From: an uncultured Clostridium sp.
GTDB lineage: Bacteria > Bacillota > Clostridia > TANB77 > CAG-508
Reading direction: 5' to 3'
DNA length: 64,000 nt
Assembly (NCBI GenBank): GCA_947570695.1
Contig: CANOVB010000007.1
Span: forward strand, 31,881-95,880
In this document: positions 51,980 through 62,092 of the stretch, piece after piece
Layout of the letters: every line of letters starts with the position of its first letter
How positions within the stretch are numbered: the stretch's first letter is position 1
The notes under the pieces: generated by a model
What the model was told of the DNA's origin: nothing
Seen by the model: only the letters and a program-made list of their open reading frames with translations
Database searches by the model: none
Made by a program: the position numbers and the translations under genes

Positions 51980-52606
51980 TTATTTAGAATATAACTCAAT
52001 GATCATATGTTCTTCAACTGGTAAATCGATTTCTTCTCTATTTACAACTCTAAGAACTTTTGCACTTAAGTTTTTGCTATCTAATTCTAACCATTCTGGT
52101 ACAGGTCTTGCAGCTCCTGCTTCAATATTAGCTTTTATAACTGCATTATCTCTTTTGTTTTCTCTAACTGAAATAACATCTCCTGGTTTAACTAAATAAG
52201 AAGCGATATCTGTTTTTACACCATTTACTTCAATATTTCCATGAGTTACTATTTGTCTAGCTTGTGGTCTTGAAACTCCAAGTCCTAATCTATAAACAAC
52301 ATTATCTAATCTGCTTTCTAATATTTGTAAAAGATTTGTACCTGTAATACCTTTTTTATTAGAAGCCATTTCAAAATATTTTCTAAATTGCTTTTCTCCT
52401 ACTCCGTAGAATAATCTAGTTTTTTGTTTTTCTCTTAATTGTGTACCGTATTCAGAAAGTTTTGTTCTTTTTTGTCCATGTTGTCCTGGAGCATAATTTC
52501 TTCTAGTTACACTACATTTATCAGTATAGCATCTTGCACCTTTTAAGAACAATTTTTGTCCTTCTCTACGGCATATACGACATTGTTCGTCTTTATATCT
52601 TGCCAT
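51980..52606 (-). CDS. rpsD: Ribosomal protein S4
   Basis: 208 residues. Zn-type S4: [18 protein letters not shown] with the Cys set near the N-terminus, and the S4 RNA-binding domain [30 protein letters not shown] primary 16S-binding protein and, in many bacteria, the translational regulator of the alpha operon; the leader elements of that control are not identifiable here. Confidence 0.97.
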   Translation of the reverse strand: MARYKDEQCRICRREGQKLFLKGARCYTDKCSVTRRNYAPGQHGQKRTKLSEYGTQLREKQKTRLFYGVGEKQFRKYFEMASNKKGITGTNLLQILESRLDNVVYRLGLGVSRPQARQIVTHGNIEVNGVKTDIASYLVKPGDVISVRENKRDNAVIKANIEAGAARPVPEWLELDSKNLSAKVLRVVNREEIDLPVEEHMIIELYSK

Positions 52607-52689
52607 TTGCTTAAATACACCTCTTTCTAAAAATTTCTTTATTCTTATATTTAATAATCTTTTTTAATTTCATATACCAATTAAAATTT

Positions 52690-53094
52690 CTATACTCTTC
52701 TTCTTTTTGGTGGTCTACAACCATTATGTGGAATTGGAGTAACATCTTTTATCATTGTTATATCTAAACCTGCTGTTTGTAAAGATCTAATTGCAGCTTC
52801 ACGTCCAGCGCCTGGTCCTTTAACATATACATCTACTGTTTTTAATCCATGTTCCATTGCTGCTTTAGCTGCTGTTTCTGCTGCTTGACCGGCTGCAAAT
52901 GGTGTGCTTTTTCTAGAACCTTTAAATCCTAATTCTCCAGCACTTGCCCATGAAATAACATTTCCTTGAGTATCTGTTATAGAAACTATTGTATTATTAA
53001 AACTAGAATGAATATGAGCTGAACCTTTATCTATATTTTTTCTTTCTCTTCTTCTGATACCTGTTTTCTTTACGTTACTACTAGCTTTTGCCAT
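52690..53094 (-). CDS. rpsK: Ribosomal protein S11
   Basis: 134 residues. Contains [55 protein letters not shown] and the C-terminal [15 protein letters not shown]. Part of the 30S platform. Spaced 31 bases from rpsM and 83 from rpsD. Confidence 0.97.
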   Translation of the reverse strand: MAKASSNVKKTGIRRRERKNIDKGSAHIHSSFNNTIVSITDTQGNVISWASAGELGFKGSRKSTPFAAGQAAETAAKAAMEHGLKTVDVYVKGPGAGREAAIRSLQTAGLDITMIKDVTPIPHNGCRPPKRRRV

Positions 53095-53125
53095 TTGGTA
53101 TTTACCTCCTCTAAATATTCTTTAA

Positions 53126-53497
53126 TTAAACTGATTTCTTACTTTTGCTTACCAATTTTCTTGGACCTTTTCTTGTACGAGCATTAGTCTTTGTTCTTTG
53201 TCCTCTCACAGGTAGTCCTCTTCTATGTCTAATTCCTCTGTAGCATCCTATTTCTGTAAGTCTTTTAATATTTAAAGCTACTTCTCTTCTTAAATCACCT
53301 TCAACTTTATATCCTTCCATAGCTTTTCTTATATTTGATACTTCATCATCTGTTAAATCTTTTACTCTAGTATCTGGATTTACTCCAGCTTCTTTTAAAA
53401 TTTTTTGAGAACTAGGTAAACCTATTCCATATACATAAGTTAACCCAACTTCTACTCTTTTTTCTCTAGGTAAATCAACTCCTGCTATACGAGCCAT
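53126..53497 (-). CDS. rpsM: Ribosomal protein S13
   Basis: 123 residues. I take ATG 53497 ([19 protein letters not shown]) as the start since GGAGGTG lies nine bases ahead; the upstream ATG belongs to that ribosome site. Motifs: [35 protein letters not shown] and [20 protein letters not shown]. It binds the head of 16S rRNA and tRNA. Confidence 0.97.
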   Translation of the reverse strand: MARIAGVDLPREKRVEVGLTYVYGIGLPSSQKILKEAGVNPDTRVKDLTDDEVSNIRKAMEGYKVEGDLRREVALNIKRLTEIGCYRGIRHRRGLPVRGQRTKTNARTRKGPRKLVSKSKKSV

Positions 53498-53694
53498 AAA
53501 TTTTTGCACCTCCATAAATTTTTATCTTTACTTTGTCTTTGTCAATAAAAAACAAACCCGAAATGTATTTCATTTATATACAATTATAAATAAAATAGTA
53601 ATCTGTTTATTTTGACATATATATAAACTCAAAATATGAATATCAGTTTCCTGACAGCCGCTCCATATTTGGTTAATATCGATTTTAAATAAAA

Positions 53695-53808
53695 TTAGCC
53701 TTGTCTTTGTTTATGTTTTGGGTTTTCGCAAATTATTCTAACAACACCTTTTCTTTTGATTATCTTGCATTTTTCACATATTTTTTTTACTGATGGTCTT
53801 ACTTTCAT
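53695..53808 (-). CDS. rpmJ: Ribosomal protein L36
   Basis: 37 residues, ATG at 53808 with GGGAGG ahead. The sequence [20 protein letters not shown] is typical; the four zinc ligands are C11, C14, C27 and H32 (ICENPKH), so it is the zinc-binding form. It lies between infA and rpsM as usual. A gap of about 195 bases to rpsM has no gene. Confidence 0.97.
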   Translation of the reverse strand: MKVRPSVKKICEKCKIIKRKGVVRIICENPKHKQRQG

Positions 53809-53914
53809 TTTCTTCCCTCCTAAAATTTATTTATCGAGATAAGAGTTTTTCTATAACAAGTTTATGTACACACCGAAACTTATTATAAAAGATGTCCCTT
53901 ATTTTTTTCATATT

Positions 53915-54133
53915 TTATTTTGCTCTCCAAGTAATTCTTCCTTTTGTTAAATCGTATGGTGATAATTCCAATTTTACTTTGTCACCTGGTAGAATTTTTA
54001 TATAGTTCATTCTAAGTTTTCCTGAAATATGTGCCAATACTTGATGACCATTTTCAAGTTCTACTTTAAAATTGGTATTTGGTAATGTTTCTACAACAGT
54101 TCCTTCTACTTCAATTACATCTTCCTTAGACAA
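53915..54133 (-). CDS. infA: Translation initiation factor IF-1
   Basis: 72 residues, the standard length. OB-fold with [40 protein letters not shown] and [16 protein letters not shown]. It binds the 30S A site. Lies after map in the order map-infA-rpmJ. Confidence 0.97.
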   Translation of the reverse strand: MSKEDVIEVEGTVVETLPNTNFKVELENGHQVLAHISGKLRMNYIKILPGDKVKLELSPYDLTKGRITWRAK

Positions 54134-54236
54134 AATTAATCCCCCTCACTATTAACGCAAATAAGCCTTTTACAGGCGTATTTTTGGCATATTTCATTGC
54201 TTCTTGAGCAATAATCTAGAATATTATATAGTATTT

Positions 54237-55007
54237 TTATATAATTGTCAATATTTTCGGCTCATTTTCTGTAATTAAAATTGTATTTTCATAATGAGCT
54301 GCTAAACTTCCATCTTGTGTTGCTATTGTCCATCCATCTTCAAGTTCCCAAATATCTGGTTTCCCGACTATTACCATAGGTTCTACCGCTATTGTCATAC
54401 CTGCTTCAAGTCTTGGTCCTTTTCCTGGTTTTCCATAATTTGGAACTCCTGGTTCTTCATGCATTTCTTTCCCAATTCCATGTCCTTGAAATTCTTTAAC
54501 AACAGAAAAACCAAATTTTCTAACATAAGTATCTACTGCATTAGATATATCTCCAACTCTGTTTCCTGCTTTTGCATATTTTATTGCCTCAAAAAAAGCC
54601 TGTTTTGTAACTTCTACAAGTTCTTTTGCTTCATCAGTTACATTTCCCACTAAATATGTTCTTGCAGCATCTCCATTATATCCATTTTTTAGTACAACCA
54701 AATCAACACTTACTACATCTCCATCTTTAATTATTACATTTTTAGATGGTATTCCATGTATGACTTCATCATTAATTGATATGCATAAAGTTCCTGGAAA
54801 ATCTGGAACTCCTCTAACACCACTTGGATATCCTTTTTGTGCTGGAATTCCTCCATATTCCTTTATAAACCTTTCAGCTAAATGATCAAGTTCTAAAGTT
54901 GACATTCCAGGTTTTATAATTTTTTCTATATAATCATAAGTTAATGCAGTTATTTTACAAGCTTCTTTCATTAACTCAATTTCTCTTTTTGATTTTATAC
55001 TAATCAT
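54237..55007 (-). CDS. map: Methionine aminopeptidase, type I
   Basis: 256 residues from ATG 55007 (GAGGAGAT ahead; an in-frame start 33 bases upstream is not needed). Metal-binding residues are in DVVSVDLVVLKNGYNGDAAR, FQGHGIGKEMHEEP, MTIAVEPMV and the last Glu in AHYENTILIT. It removes the initiator Met from new proteins. No KOW-domain protein gene lies between map and infA. Confidence 0.96.
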   Translation of the reverse strand: MISIKSKREIELMKEACKITALTYDYIEKIIKPGMSTLELDHLAERFIKEYGGIPAQKGYPSGVRGVPDFPGTLCISINDEVIHGIPSKNVIIKDGDVVSVDLVVLKNGYNGDAARTYLVGNVTDEAKELVEVTKQAFFEAIKYAKAGNRVGDISNAVDTYVRKFGFSVVKEFQGHGIGKEMHEEPGVPNYGKPGKGPRLEAGMTIAVEPMVIVGKPDIWELEDGWTIATQDGSLAAHYENTILITENEPKILTII

Positions 55008-55163
55008 TTTATCTCCTCTTTTTCTATCCACATATTGCAATTTAAATTTAAATCATTATCTAATTATGTTGTCATGAAAATTTTATTATAAACATATGCA
55101 AAAATAAATTTATTCAATTTTTCTTTTACTTTGTTATAATTGTGCTTTCAATCAAAATCTATT

Positions 55164-55829
55164 TTACTTATTTTTTAAATATTCAATAACATCTTTAGCC
55201 ACTTCATCTTTCATTCTATTTACAGATTGACTAAGAACTGTTGAATATAACGCACCTGTTCCTTTGTAATAATCAGCAACTGGTGCTGTTTCTCTATGAT
55301 AAACTTCTAGTCTATTTTTTGCTTTTTCTAATTTGTCATCATCTCTTTGGTAAAGATTACTTCCACATTTGTCACAAATTCCTTCTACCTTTGATGGATG
55401 TAAAACAGTATTATAAACCGCTTTACAATTAGAATTTGAACATATTCTTCTATTAGTAATTCTTTCTAATATTTCATCTTCTGGTGTTTCTAAGTTAATA
55501 ACTATATCTATTTTTTTACCTTCTTTTGATAACATTTCATCTAACACTTTAGCTTGGTTAACTGTTCTTGGAAAACCATCTAATATTAAACCATCTTTTA
55601 CATCAGATTCCTTTAATCTTGCTGATATTAATTCTACTGTTAGATCATCTGGTACTAATTCGCCTTTTGTCATATAACTGTTAGCTTTTTTACCTATTTC
55701 TGAACCATTGCTAATATACTTTCTGAATATGTCTCCACTTGAAATTGCTGGTATTTTAAATTCATTTGAAAGGATTTCTGCTACACTTCCTTTTCCAGAA
55801 GCTGGTGCTCCTAACATAATTATTACCAT
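55164..55829 (-). CDS. adk: Adenylate kinase
   Basis: 221 residues. Walker A GAPASGKGS (the usual GxPGxGKG with Ala for Gly), AMP-binding ISSGDIFR and DGFPRT, and a long zinc lid. The lid has ICSNSNCKAVYN and CDKC; the first Cys pair is spaced by four residues instead of two. Converts AMP and ATP to ADP. Separated from secY by 175 bases holding a hairpin and a repeat. Confidence 0.95.
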   Translation of the reverse strand: MVIIMLGAPASGKGSVAEILSNEFKIPAISSGDIFRKYISNGSEIGKKANSYMTKGELVPDDLTVELISARLKESDVKDGLILDGFPRTVNQAKVLDEMLSKEGKKIDIVINLETPEDEILERITNRRICSNSNCKAVYNTVLHPSKVEGICDKCGSNLYQRDDDKLEKAKNRLEVYHRETAPVADYYKGTGALYSTVLSQSVNRMKDEVAKDVIEYLKNK

Positions 55830-55879
55830 AAAAATTCCTCCTATTTTTTATTTATGCTAATTAAATAATAACTTTTATA

Positions 55880-55930
55880 CATGTCTCCAAAAATGGACAA
55901 AAGTGTCCATCAACAAACATCCCCAGAGGG
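55880..55930. repeat. Dispersed repeat family 1, end fragment
   Basis: TGGACAAAAGTGTCCA, then TCAACAAACATCCCCAGAGG, matching the right end of the 6251-6433 copy (TGGACAAAAATGTCCA, TTAACAAACATCTCCA). It lies between secY and adk, inside the operon. Confidence 0.7.
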
Positions 55931-55970
55931 TCACTATCATTTGATTAACATAAATAAAATCATATATTAT

Positions 55971-55991
55971 GGGTGGCGAACTTCGCCACCC
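55971..55991 (-). repeat. GC-rich perfect hairpin after secY
   Basis: GGGTGGCGAA and TTCGCCACCC flank a single base; it starts 13 bases after the secY stop. It has no T-tract, so it is probably not a terminator; it could set the 3' end of a processed mRNA. Confidence 0.75.
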
Positions 55992-56003
55992 CATAGTATA
56001 AAT

Positions 56004-57329
56004 TTATTTCTCTAAAAATCCTTTATAATGTCTCATTACTAATTGAGATTCTAATTGTTGTACTGTTTCTAATGCAACACCAACTACTATAAGTATTGAT
56101 GTACCACCAAAAGAAATATCTACACTTGAAAATCTCATAAGCATTGGAAGGATTGCTATTAAACTTAAGAATAATGCACCAAACCAAGTAAGTTTTGTTA
56201 GTATTGATGTTAAATATTCTGTTGTTGGTTTTCCTGCTCTAATTCCAGGAATAAAACCACCATTTTGTTTAATATTTGTTGCTACTTCTGCTGGATTAAA
56301 TGTTGCATAAGTATAGAAGAATGTAAATCCTACTATTAATAGTAAATATACTATAGCATTTGCTAAAGAATATCCCCAAGCAACATTTGAAGAAGATGTA
56401 GCTATTGAAAATTGATATAAACCGGCTAAAAAACCTGTTCCCCCAATTTTATCTGCTGCAAAAATTTGAATCATCATAGCAGGAAATGTCATAAATGATG
56501 AAGCAAAAATTACTGGCATAACACCAGCCATTGCTAGCTTAAGTGGTATATGAGTATTTTGTCCACCATACATTTTTCTTCCTACTACTTTTTTTGCATA
56601 TTGTACTGGAACTCTTCTTTCAGCTTGTTGTACAAATACAACACCTGCTACTAAAACAATAGCTCCAACTATTATAGCTAAAGATGTAATTATACCTACT
56701 GTATTTACTGCACCATTTGCCATAATTAGATTCCATAAAATAACTAATCCTGAAGGTAATCTAGACACAATACCTACAAAAATTATCATTGAAATTCCAT
56801 TTCCAATACCCTTGTTTGTGATTTGTTCTCCTAACCACATTAATATTGCTGTACCTGTTACTAAAGACAATACAACTATAGCACCTGTTAAAAATCCTGG
56901 ATTGATAAATATTCCTGATGTACTGTAAGATATGTATATACCTAATCCCTCAACTAATGCTAATACTAAACTCAATAATTTTGTATATTTATTAATTTTT
57001 TGTTTTCCTGTCTCTCCACCTTCCTTCATCATTTTTTCTAATGAAGGTATTATCATTGCTAATAACTGAATAACTATTGAAGATGTAATATATGGAGTTA
57101 TTGTCATCGAGAATATTGATAATTTTGAAAAAGCTCCACCTGAAATTGTATTGATTAAGCCTGTTAGGCTTCCAGTTGCTGATTGCATTTGCTCTCCTAA
57201 AGCAATAGTATCAACACCTGGAACTGTTATAAAACATCCTAATCTAAATATCACTATTAATATTAAAGTATATAATAGTTTTTTTCTAACTTCTGGGGTT
57301 TTCCAAGCATTTTTAATAGTTTTGAACAA
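56004..57329 (-). CDS. secY: Protein translocase subunit SecY
   Basis: 441 residues, ten membrane helices. Motifs: GCFITVPGVDTIALGEQ, ALGI-like regions around MTITPYITSSIVIQLLAMII, NKGIGNGISMIIF, QQAERRVPVQYAKK, HIPLKLAMAGVMPVIFA and the C-terminal FIPGIRAGKPTTEYL. It forms the Sec channel with SecE and SecG. The start is TTG at 57329, three bases after the rplO stop codon, with GAGGTG inside the end of rplO; translation is likely coupled. Confidence 0.96.
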   Translation of the reverse strand: MFKTIKNAWKTPEVRKKLLYTLILIVIFRLGCFITVPGVDTIALGEQMQSATGSLTGLINTISGGAFSKLSIFSMTITPYITSSIVIQLLAMIIPSLEKMMKEGGETGKQKINKYTKLLSLVLALVEGLGIYISYSTSGIFINPGFLTGAIVVLSLVTGTAILMWLGEQITNKGIGNGISMIIFVGIVSRLPSGLVILWNLIMANGAVNTVGIITSLAIIVGAIVLVAGVVFVQQAERRVPVQYAKKVVGRKMYGGQNTHIPLKLAMAGVMPVIFASSFMTFPAMMIQIFAADKIGGTGFLAGLYQFSIATSSSNVAWGYSLANAIVYLLLIVGFTFFYTYATFNPAEVATNIKQNGGFIPGIRAGKPTTEYLTSILTKLTWFGALFLSLIAILPMLMRFSSVDISFGGTSILIVVGVALETVQQLESQLVMRHYKGFLEK

Positions 57330-57764
57330 CTAAATCACCTCAATCTTTCCACCTGCAGCTTCTATTTTTTCTGCAGCAGCTTTAGTAAATCTTTTTGCTT
57401 TAACTGTTAATTTTTTTTCTAAATTTCCTGTAGCTAAAACAACTATTCCATCATTTATTTTTCCTATAATTCCTTCTGCTAATAATGTTTCTGCTGTAAC
57501 TTCTTCTGCTTCTGATTTATTAAGCATTGTTAAAGTTACTTCTGTATAATTTTTTGCATGAATATTAGTAAATCCTCTTTTTGGTAATCTTCTATATAAT
57601 GGTGTTTGACCTCCTTCAAATCCTCTTCTAACTCCACCACCTGATCTTGCTTTTTGTCCTTTATGTCCTCTTCCTGAAGTTTTACCAAGTCCAGAACCAA
57701 CACCACGACCTACTCTTTTTTTAGTTTGTCTTTTAACAGTAGCTTTAATGTTTCCTAATTCCAT
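57330..57764 (-). CDS. rplO: Ribosomal protein L15
   Basis: 144 residues. [40 protein letters not shown] and the C-terminal [17 protein letters not shown] are typical. It is directly followed by secY. Upstream, 99 bases separate it from rpsE where rpmD usually sits. Confidence 0.97.
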   Translation of the reverse strand: MELGNIKATVKRQTKKRVGRGVGSGLGKTSGRGHKGQKARSGGGVRRGFEGGQTPLYRRLPKRGFTNIHAKNYTEVTLTMLNKSEAEEVTAETLLAEGIIGKINDGIVVLATGNLEKKLTVKAKRFTKAAAEKIEAAGGKIEVI

Positions 57765-57863
57765 CGATTTGCACCTCCTCCATGTGATATTAATTTTTCC
57801 GTTTTAATTATATCATTAAAAAATATAATTTCAAATAATTTATAATATAATTTTAAAAATTTA

Positions 57864-58352
57864 TTATAATATTTCGCTAACTTTTTTTCCTCTTTTTTTA
57901 GCAACTGATTCTGCAGTTTGCATGCTCTTTAAAGCTTCTATAGTAGCATAAACAACATTTCTTGGGTTATTTGTACCTATAACTTTTGAATTTATGTCTC
58001 TATATCCAGCAAGTTCAAGTACTGGTCTAACACTACCACCTGCTATAATTCCAGTTCCTTCTGCACCAGGTTTTAACATAACACTAGCACTTCCAAATCT
58101 TCCTATAAATTCATGTGGTATTGTTGTTCCTACTATTGGAACTTCTATTAAGTTCTTTTTAGCTTCTTCAATAGCTTTCTTAATTGCATCTGGAACTTCG
58201 GCAGCTTTACCATTTCCAACACCAATGTGTCCTTGTTCATCTCCAACAACTACAACAGCACTAAATCTAAATGTTCTACCACCTTTAACAACTTTTGCAA
58301 CTCTATTGATAGCTACTACAGTTTCTTTTAATTCTACTGATTTTTCTTCCAT
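57864..58352 (-). CDS. rpsE: Ribosomal protein S5
   Basis: 162 residues from ATG 58352; GGAGG lies 13 bases ahead, a slightly long distance. An in-frame TTG further up is not needed. Motifs: [55 protein letters not shown] and [17 protein letters not shown] 30S protein near the mRNA entry and decoding site. Confidence 0.95.
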   Translation of the reverse strand: MEEKSVELKETVVAINRVAKVVKGGRTFRFSAVVVVGDEQGHIGVGNGKAAEVPDAIKKAIEEAKKNLIEVPIVGTTIPHEFIGRFGSASVMLKPGAEGTGIIAGGSVRPVLELAGYRDINSKVIGTNNPRNVVYATIEALKSMQTAESVAKKRGKKVSEIL

Positions 58353-58402
58353 GAGAATATTTTTTCCTCCTATCTTCAATATTCACAAACTCTATTACTG
58401 AG

Positions 58403-58471
58403 TTTTTAAGATATATAGTTTTTTAACTATATTAAGATGTCTGTAATTTAATTAAACAGTTATCTTAAAAA
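58403..58471 (-). other. Multi-branched inverted-repeat structure between rplR and rpsE
   Basis: Outer arms TTTTTAAGATA (58403-58413) and TATCTTAAAAA (58461-58471) enclose TATAGTT / AACTATA and a small CTGT / ACAG stem, so the RNA can fold as a three-way junction. The outer arm overlaps the last codons of rplR. No gene inside. Confidence 0.6.
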
Positions 58472-58824
58472 TTTAATCCTGCTTCACGTGCTGCTTCAGC
58501 TAATTCTTTAACAACGCCATGATATATATATCCGCCTCTATCAAAAACTACATCTTTAATGTTCTTTTTTAAAGCTTTTTTTGCGATTGAAGCTCCAACT
58601 TCTTTAGCTGCTTCTACATTAGCTCTTTTTGTTTTAATATCTTTATCTAATGTTGATGCATAAACTAATGTTTCACCTTTTACATCATCAATTATTTGAG
58701 CTATAATGTTTTTATTAGATTTGCTAACAGCAAGTCTAGGACATTCAGCAGTTCCGCTAACTTTTGTACGAACTCTTGCATGACGTCTTGCTCTTTCTAA
58801 TTTTCTATCTATTTTAGTAATCAT
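58465..58824 (-). CDS. rplR: Ribosomal protein L18
   Basis: 119 residues. [38 protein letters not shown] and the C-terminal [20 protein letters not shown] are the family motifs. It binds 5S rRNA with L5 and L25. A long hairpin lies just ahead of its ribosome site. Confidence 0.97.
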   Translation of the reverse strand: MITKIDRKLERARRHARVRTKVSGTAECPRLAVSKSNKNIIAQIIDDVKGETLVYASTLDKDIKTKRANVEAAKEVGASIAKKALKKNIKDVVFDRGGYIYHGVVKELAEAAREAGLNF

Positions 58825-58842
58825 CGTTTTCTCCTTTCTAGG

Positions 58843-58899
58843 TTTAGGGGTATATTTAATCCCTTCTTTTTCTTTAAGGGATTAAATATACCCCCTAAA
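58843..58899 (-). repeat. Long hairpin between rplF and rplR
   Basis: TTTAGGGGTATATTTAATCC (continuing CTT) pairs with AAGGGATTAAATATACCCCC (then TAAA) over about 23 positions with one bulge; loop of about ten bases. It ends three bases before the GGAG of rplR and has no T-tract, so it is not an ordinary terminator. Confidence 0.85.
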
Positions 58900-58930
58900 T
58901 TTACTTATTTAACCTATTTTGAACATTATT

Positions 58931-59470
58931 TTATTTTTTACCTGCTTTACCTTCTTTACGTCTAATAACTTCTTCAGCATATTTAATACCTTTTCCTCTA
59001 TACACTTCAGGTGGTCTTTTTGTTCTAACTATTGCTGCTGTTTGACCAACTAATTCTTTATCAACGCCTTTAACAATTATTTCATTTTGATTTGGTACAT
59101 CAAAAGTGATTCCTGCAGGAGCTTCAACTTCAACTGGGTGAGAATAGCCTAAGTTTAATAATAGGTTATTTCCTTTCTTGCTTGCTCTGTATCCAACTCC
59201 ATTTACTTCTAATTTTCTTTCAAATCCTTTTACTGTTCCTTCAATCATGTTATTTAATAATGTTCTTGTTAAACCATGTAAACTTCTATTTTCTGGTTCA
59301 TCATCTGGTCTAACTACTGTTATAACATTATCTTCAAGATTGATTTTCATATTTTTATGAAATTCTTTCTCTAAAGATCCTTTAGGTCCTTTTACAGTAA
59401 TTTTTTGACCATCTATTTTTACTTCAACACCTTGTGGTACTGTAATAGGTTTATTTCCTATTCTAGACAT
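58931..59470 (-). CDS. rplF: Ribosomal protein L6
   Basis: 179 residues. Two similar domains: [20 protein letters not shown] and [14 protein letters not shown] first, then [20 protein letters not shown] and IKGIDKE-type, finishing [20 protein letters not shown] and a Lys-rich end. It binds 23S rRNA near the factor-binding site. Confidence 0.97.
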   Translation of the reverse strand: MSRIGNKPITVPQGVEVKIDGQKITVKGPKGSLEKEFHKNMKINLEDNVITVVRPDDEPENRSLHGLTRTLLNNMIEGTVKGFERKLEVNGVGYRASKKGNNLLLNLGYSHPVEVEAPAGITFDVPNQNEIIVKGVDKELVGQTAAIVRTKRPPEVYRGKGIKYAEEVIRRKEGKAGKK

Positions 59471-59502
59471 TTCGAATTTCCCTCCTTATTCTTATTTTAT
59501 AT

Positions 59503-59557
59503 GAAAGTAATGTTTTTACATTACTTTCTAAGTTTCTAGCTAATTTATCTAGAAACT
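59503..59557 (-). repeat. Two adjacent hairpins between rpsH and rplF
   Basis: GAAAGTAATG / CATTACTTTC (59503-59528) and AGTTTCTAG / CTAGAAACT (59531-59557) lie side by side in the gap; the second takes in the rpsH stop codon. Confidence 0.8.
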
Positions 59558-59954
59558 ACCAAATATAAGCTAAAACTTCTCCGCCTATACCTAATTCTCT
59601 AGCTTTTTTATCTGTCATTATTCCTTTTGATGTAGAAATTAAAGCAATTCCTAAACCATTTAATACTTTTGGTAACTCATCTTTAGATGCATATATTCTT
59701 AAACCAGGTTTACTGATTCTTTTTAATCCATCTATTACTCTATTACCTTTCTCATCATATTTTAATGATATTCTTATTATTCCTTGTACTTCGCTTTCAA
59801 TTTCTTCAAAACTTTTTATATAACCTTCTTCAAGTAATGTTTCTGCAATAGATTTTTTTATCTTTGATGATGGAACATCAACAGTTTTAAATTTTTGACT
59901 ATTTGCATTTCTAATTCTTGTTAACATATCTGCTATTGGGTCAGTTGTATTCAC
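59556..59954 (-). CDS. rpsH: Ribosomal protein S8
   Basis: 132 residues from GTG 59954 ([20 protein letters not shown]); GGAGGG lies six bases ahead, so this start is preferred to the in-frame ATG ten codons upstream that overlaps the ribosome site. Motifs: [20 protein letters not shown] and the C-terminal [21 protein letters not shown] primary binder of 16S rRNA and, in many bacteria, the translational regulator of the spc operon. Confidence 0.95.
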   Translation of the reverse strand: MNTTDPIADMLTRIRNANSQKFKTVDVPSSKIKKSIAETLLEEGYIKSFEEIESEVQGIIRISLKYDEKGNRVIDGLKRISKPGLRIYASKDELPKVLNGLGIALISTSKGIMTDKKARELGIGGEVLAYIW

Positions 59955-60053
59955 GTTTTTACCCTCCTTTTTTATTATTCTCAAATTTACTATATATAGC
60001 TAAACTACTCTCATAATTTAACTATTGTTGCTACACTCTAGCGGTTTTATATT

Positions 60054-60239
60054 TTACCAGCTTGCTTTCTTAATACCAGGAATTTCACCTTTATGAGCTA
60101 ATTCTCTGAAGCAAACACGGCATATTCCATATTTTCTTATATATGAATGTGGTCTTCCACATAATTTACATCTATTATATTCTCTAGTTGCATATTTTTG
60201 TGGTCTTGCACATTTTACTTTTAAAGACTTTTTAGCCAT
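60054..60239 (-). CDS. rpsN: Ribosomal protein S14, zinc type
   Basis: 61 residues, the short form with the zinc set [20 protein letters not shown]. The end [17 protein letters not shown] is the usual one. Typical of Firmicutes. Confidence 0.97.
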   Translation of the reverse strand: MAKKSLKVKCARPQKYATREYNRCKLCGRPHSYIRKYGICRVCFRELAHKGEIPGIKKASW

Positions 60240-60258
60240 TTTTTTCTCCTTTCTTTAA

Positions 60259-60798
60259 TTAAACTCTAAATGGCATTCCTAGTAATGTTAATAGTTCTTT
60301 AGCTTCTTCATCAGATTTTGCTGTTGTTACAAATATAATATCCATACCTCTTAATTTATCTACTTTATCATATTCGATTTCTGGGAATATTAATTGTTCT
60401 TTTACACCCATTGAATAATTTCCTCTACCATCAAATGAATTAGTTGAAACTCCTCTAAAATCTCTTACTCTAGGAAGTGCAACATTAAATAGTTTATAAG
60501 CAAAATCATACATTTTTCCTGCTCTTAATGTAACTTTACATCCTATTTTTGCACCCTCTCTTAATTTGAATGCTGCTATTGATTTTTTAGCTTTTGTTAT
60601 AATTGGTCTTTGACCAGTTATTATACTTAAATCATTCATAGCATTATCTAAAGCTTTAGGATTTTCTTTTGTTTCTCCTAATCCTATATTTATAACTATT
60701 TTTTCTAATTTAGGAACTTGCATTACTGAAGTATAATTGAATTTTTTCATTAATGCTGGAACTACTTGTTCTTCATATTGCTTTCTAAGTGTTTCCAT
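60259..60798 (-). CDS. rplE: Ribosomal protein L5
   Basis: 179 residues. [40 protein letters not shown], and [20 protein letters not shown] are family motifs; LPRVRDFRG is the 5S rRNA-binding loop. It is 20 bases from rpsN. Confidence 0.97.
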   Translation of the reverse strand: METLRKQYEEQVVPALMKKFNYTSVMQVPKLEKIVINIGLGETKENPKALDNAMNDLSIITGQRPIITKAKKSIAAFKLREGAKIGCKVTLRAGKMYDFAYKLFNVALPRVRDFRGVSTNSFDGRGNYSMGVKEQLIFPEIEYDKVDKLRGMDIIFVTTAKSDEEAKELLTLLGMPFRV

Positions 60799-60828
60799 TT
60801 ACTTTAAGTCCTCCTTCCATATTTCTTT

Positions 60829-61137
60829 TTATTTTAATTTAGCACCGCATTTTTTACAAACACGTACTTTTTCACCTTTTTCTTCAACATACCCTATTCT
60901 TGTTGCTTTACCACATTTTGGACATACCACATTAACTTTTGCACTATGTATAGCACATTCAACTGGTATTATTCCGCCTTCTTCTCCTTGTTTTCTAGGT
61001 TTGATATGTTTTTTTCTAACATTAACACCTTTAACAACTATTTTGTTTGTTTTTGGTATTATATCTAAAACTTCTCCTGTTTTTCCTTTATCATTTCCAG
61101 ATAAAACTTTTACAGTATCTCCTTTTTTGATTTTCAT
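60829..61137 (-). CDS. rplX: Ribosomal protein L24
   Basis: 102 residues. The KOW start MKIKKGDTVKVLSGNDKGKT is followed by NVRKKHIKPRKQGEEGGIIP and a C-terminal zinc ribbon CPKCGKATRIG with CKKCGAKLK. It begins assembly of the 50S subunit. Confidence 0.96.
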   Translation of the reverse strand: MKIKKGDTVKVLSGNDKGKTGEVLDIIPKTNKIVVKGVNVRKKHIKPRKQGEEGGIIPVECAIHSAKVNVVCPKCGKATRIGYVEEKGEKVRVCKKCGAKLK

Positions 61138-61231
61138 TACTATTCTTTCACCCCTTTATCTCGAGATTTAATATTTTCTTTTTAATACATACTTGCAATT
61201 TTTTTAGACTTTTGCAAAATTAATTAATAAA

Positions 61232-61330
61232 TTTCGCATCTTTAATCCGTATATTCAGATACTCCTTTTTACATTTTTTTCTAAAGTTTTCGGAAAATTT
61301 TTTTCAAAATTTTCGCATCTTTAATCCGTA
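61232..61330. repeat. Two 20-base direct repeats between rplN and rplX
   Basis: TTTCGCATCTTTAATCCGTA occurs at 61232-61251 and 61311-61330, 79 bases apart. The gap between rplN and rplX is 230 bases, unusually long for this operon, and holds no gene. Confidence 0.85.
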
Positions 61331-61366
61331 AAATTCGATTAAACTTCGTTTAATCTTATTAACGGC

Positions 61367-61735
61367 TTAAAGAACTTCTGGTGCTAAAGATAAGATTTTT
61401 AAATATTCTTTATCTCTTAACTCTCTAGCTACTGGACCAAATATACGTGTTCCTTTTGGTGTTCCGTCATCACGAATTATAACTGCTGCATTTTCATCAA
61501 ATTTCAAATAAGAACCGTCTTGTCTTCTTACACCTTTTCTTGTTCTTACTACTACAGCTTTTACAACTTCGCCTTTTTTTACAACGCCACCTGGTGTAGC
61601 TGTTTTAACAGAAGCCATTATTACATCTCCTATTTCAGCATATTTTCTATGTGAACCGCCTAAACATCTAATACACATAATTTCTTTTGCACCAGTGTTA
61701 TCAGCTACTTTTAATTTTGTTTGTTGCTGTACCAT
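61367..61735 (-). CDS. rplN: Ribosomal protein L14
   Basis: 122 residues, usual length. [40 protein letters not shown] and [20 protein letters not shown] are family motifs. It forms part of the intersubunit bridge and binds L19. Confidence 0.97.
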   Translation of the reverse strand: MVQQQTKLKVADNTGAKEIMCIRCLGGSHRKYAEIGDVIMASVKTATPGGVVKKGEVVKAVVVRTRKGVRRQDGSYLKFDENAAVIIRDDGTPKGTRIFGPVARELRDKEYLKILSLAPEVL

Positions 61736-61802
61736 TATTTAGTTCCTCCTTTTAAATTTATCTGCATAAAATATTATTTACTAAAATTGCAGATATTCAA
61801 TT

Positions 61803-62066
61803 TTATTTTTTTACTGCTTTCTCAACGATTTCAACTACTCTATATCTTTTATCTTTTGATAAAGGTCTTGTTTCCATAACTTTTACTTTATCTCCAGCTC
61901 CACATTTGTTTTCTTCATCGTGAGCTTTTAATTTATATGTTCTTTTTACAGTTTTATTGTAAATTGGATGTGCTACACTTGTTTCAACAGCTACTACTAC
62001 TGTTTTATCCATTTTATCTGAAACAACTGTACCTATCATTGTTTTACGAAGATTTCTTTCCTCCAT
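61803..62066 (-). CDS. rpsQ: Ribosomal protein S17
   Basis: 87 residues. [39 protein letters not shown] and [20 protein letters not shown] match the family. 16S rRNA-binding OB-fold protein. Confidence 0.97.
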   Translation of the reverse strand: MEERNLRKTMIGTVVSDKMDKTVVVAVETSVAHPIYNKTVKRTYKLKAHDEENKCGAGDKVKVMETRPLSKDKRYRVVEIVEKAVKK

Positions 62067-62092
62067 TAGGATTTTCTCCTTTCTTAATATTA

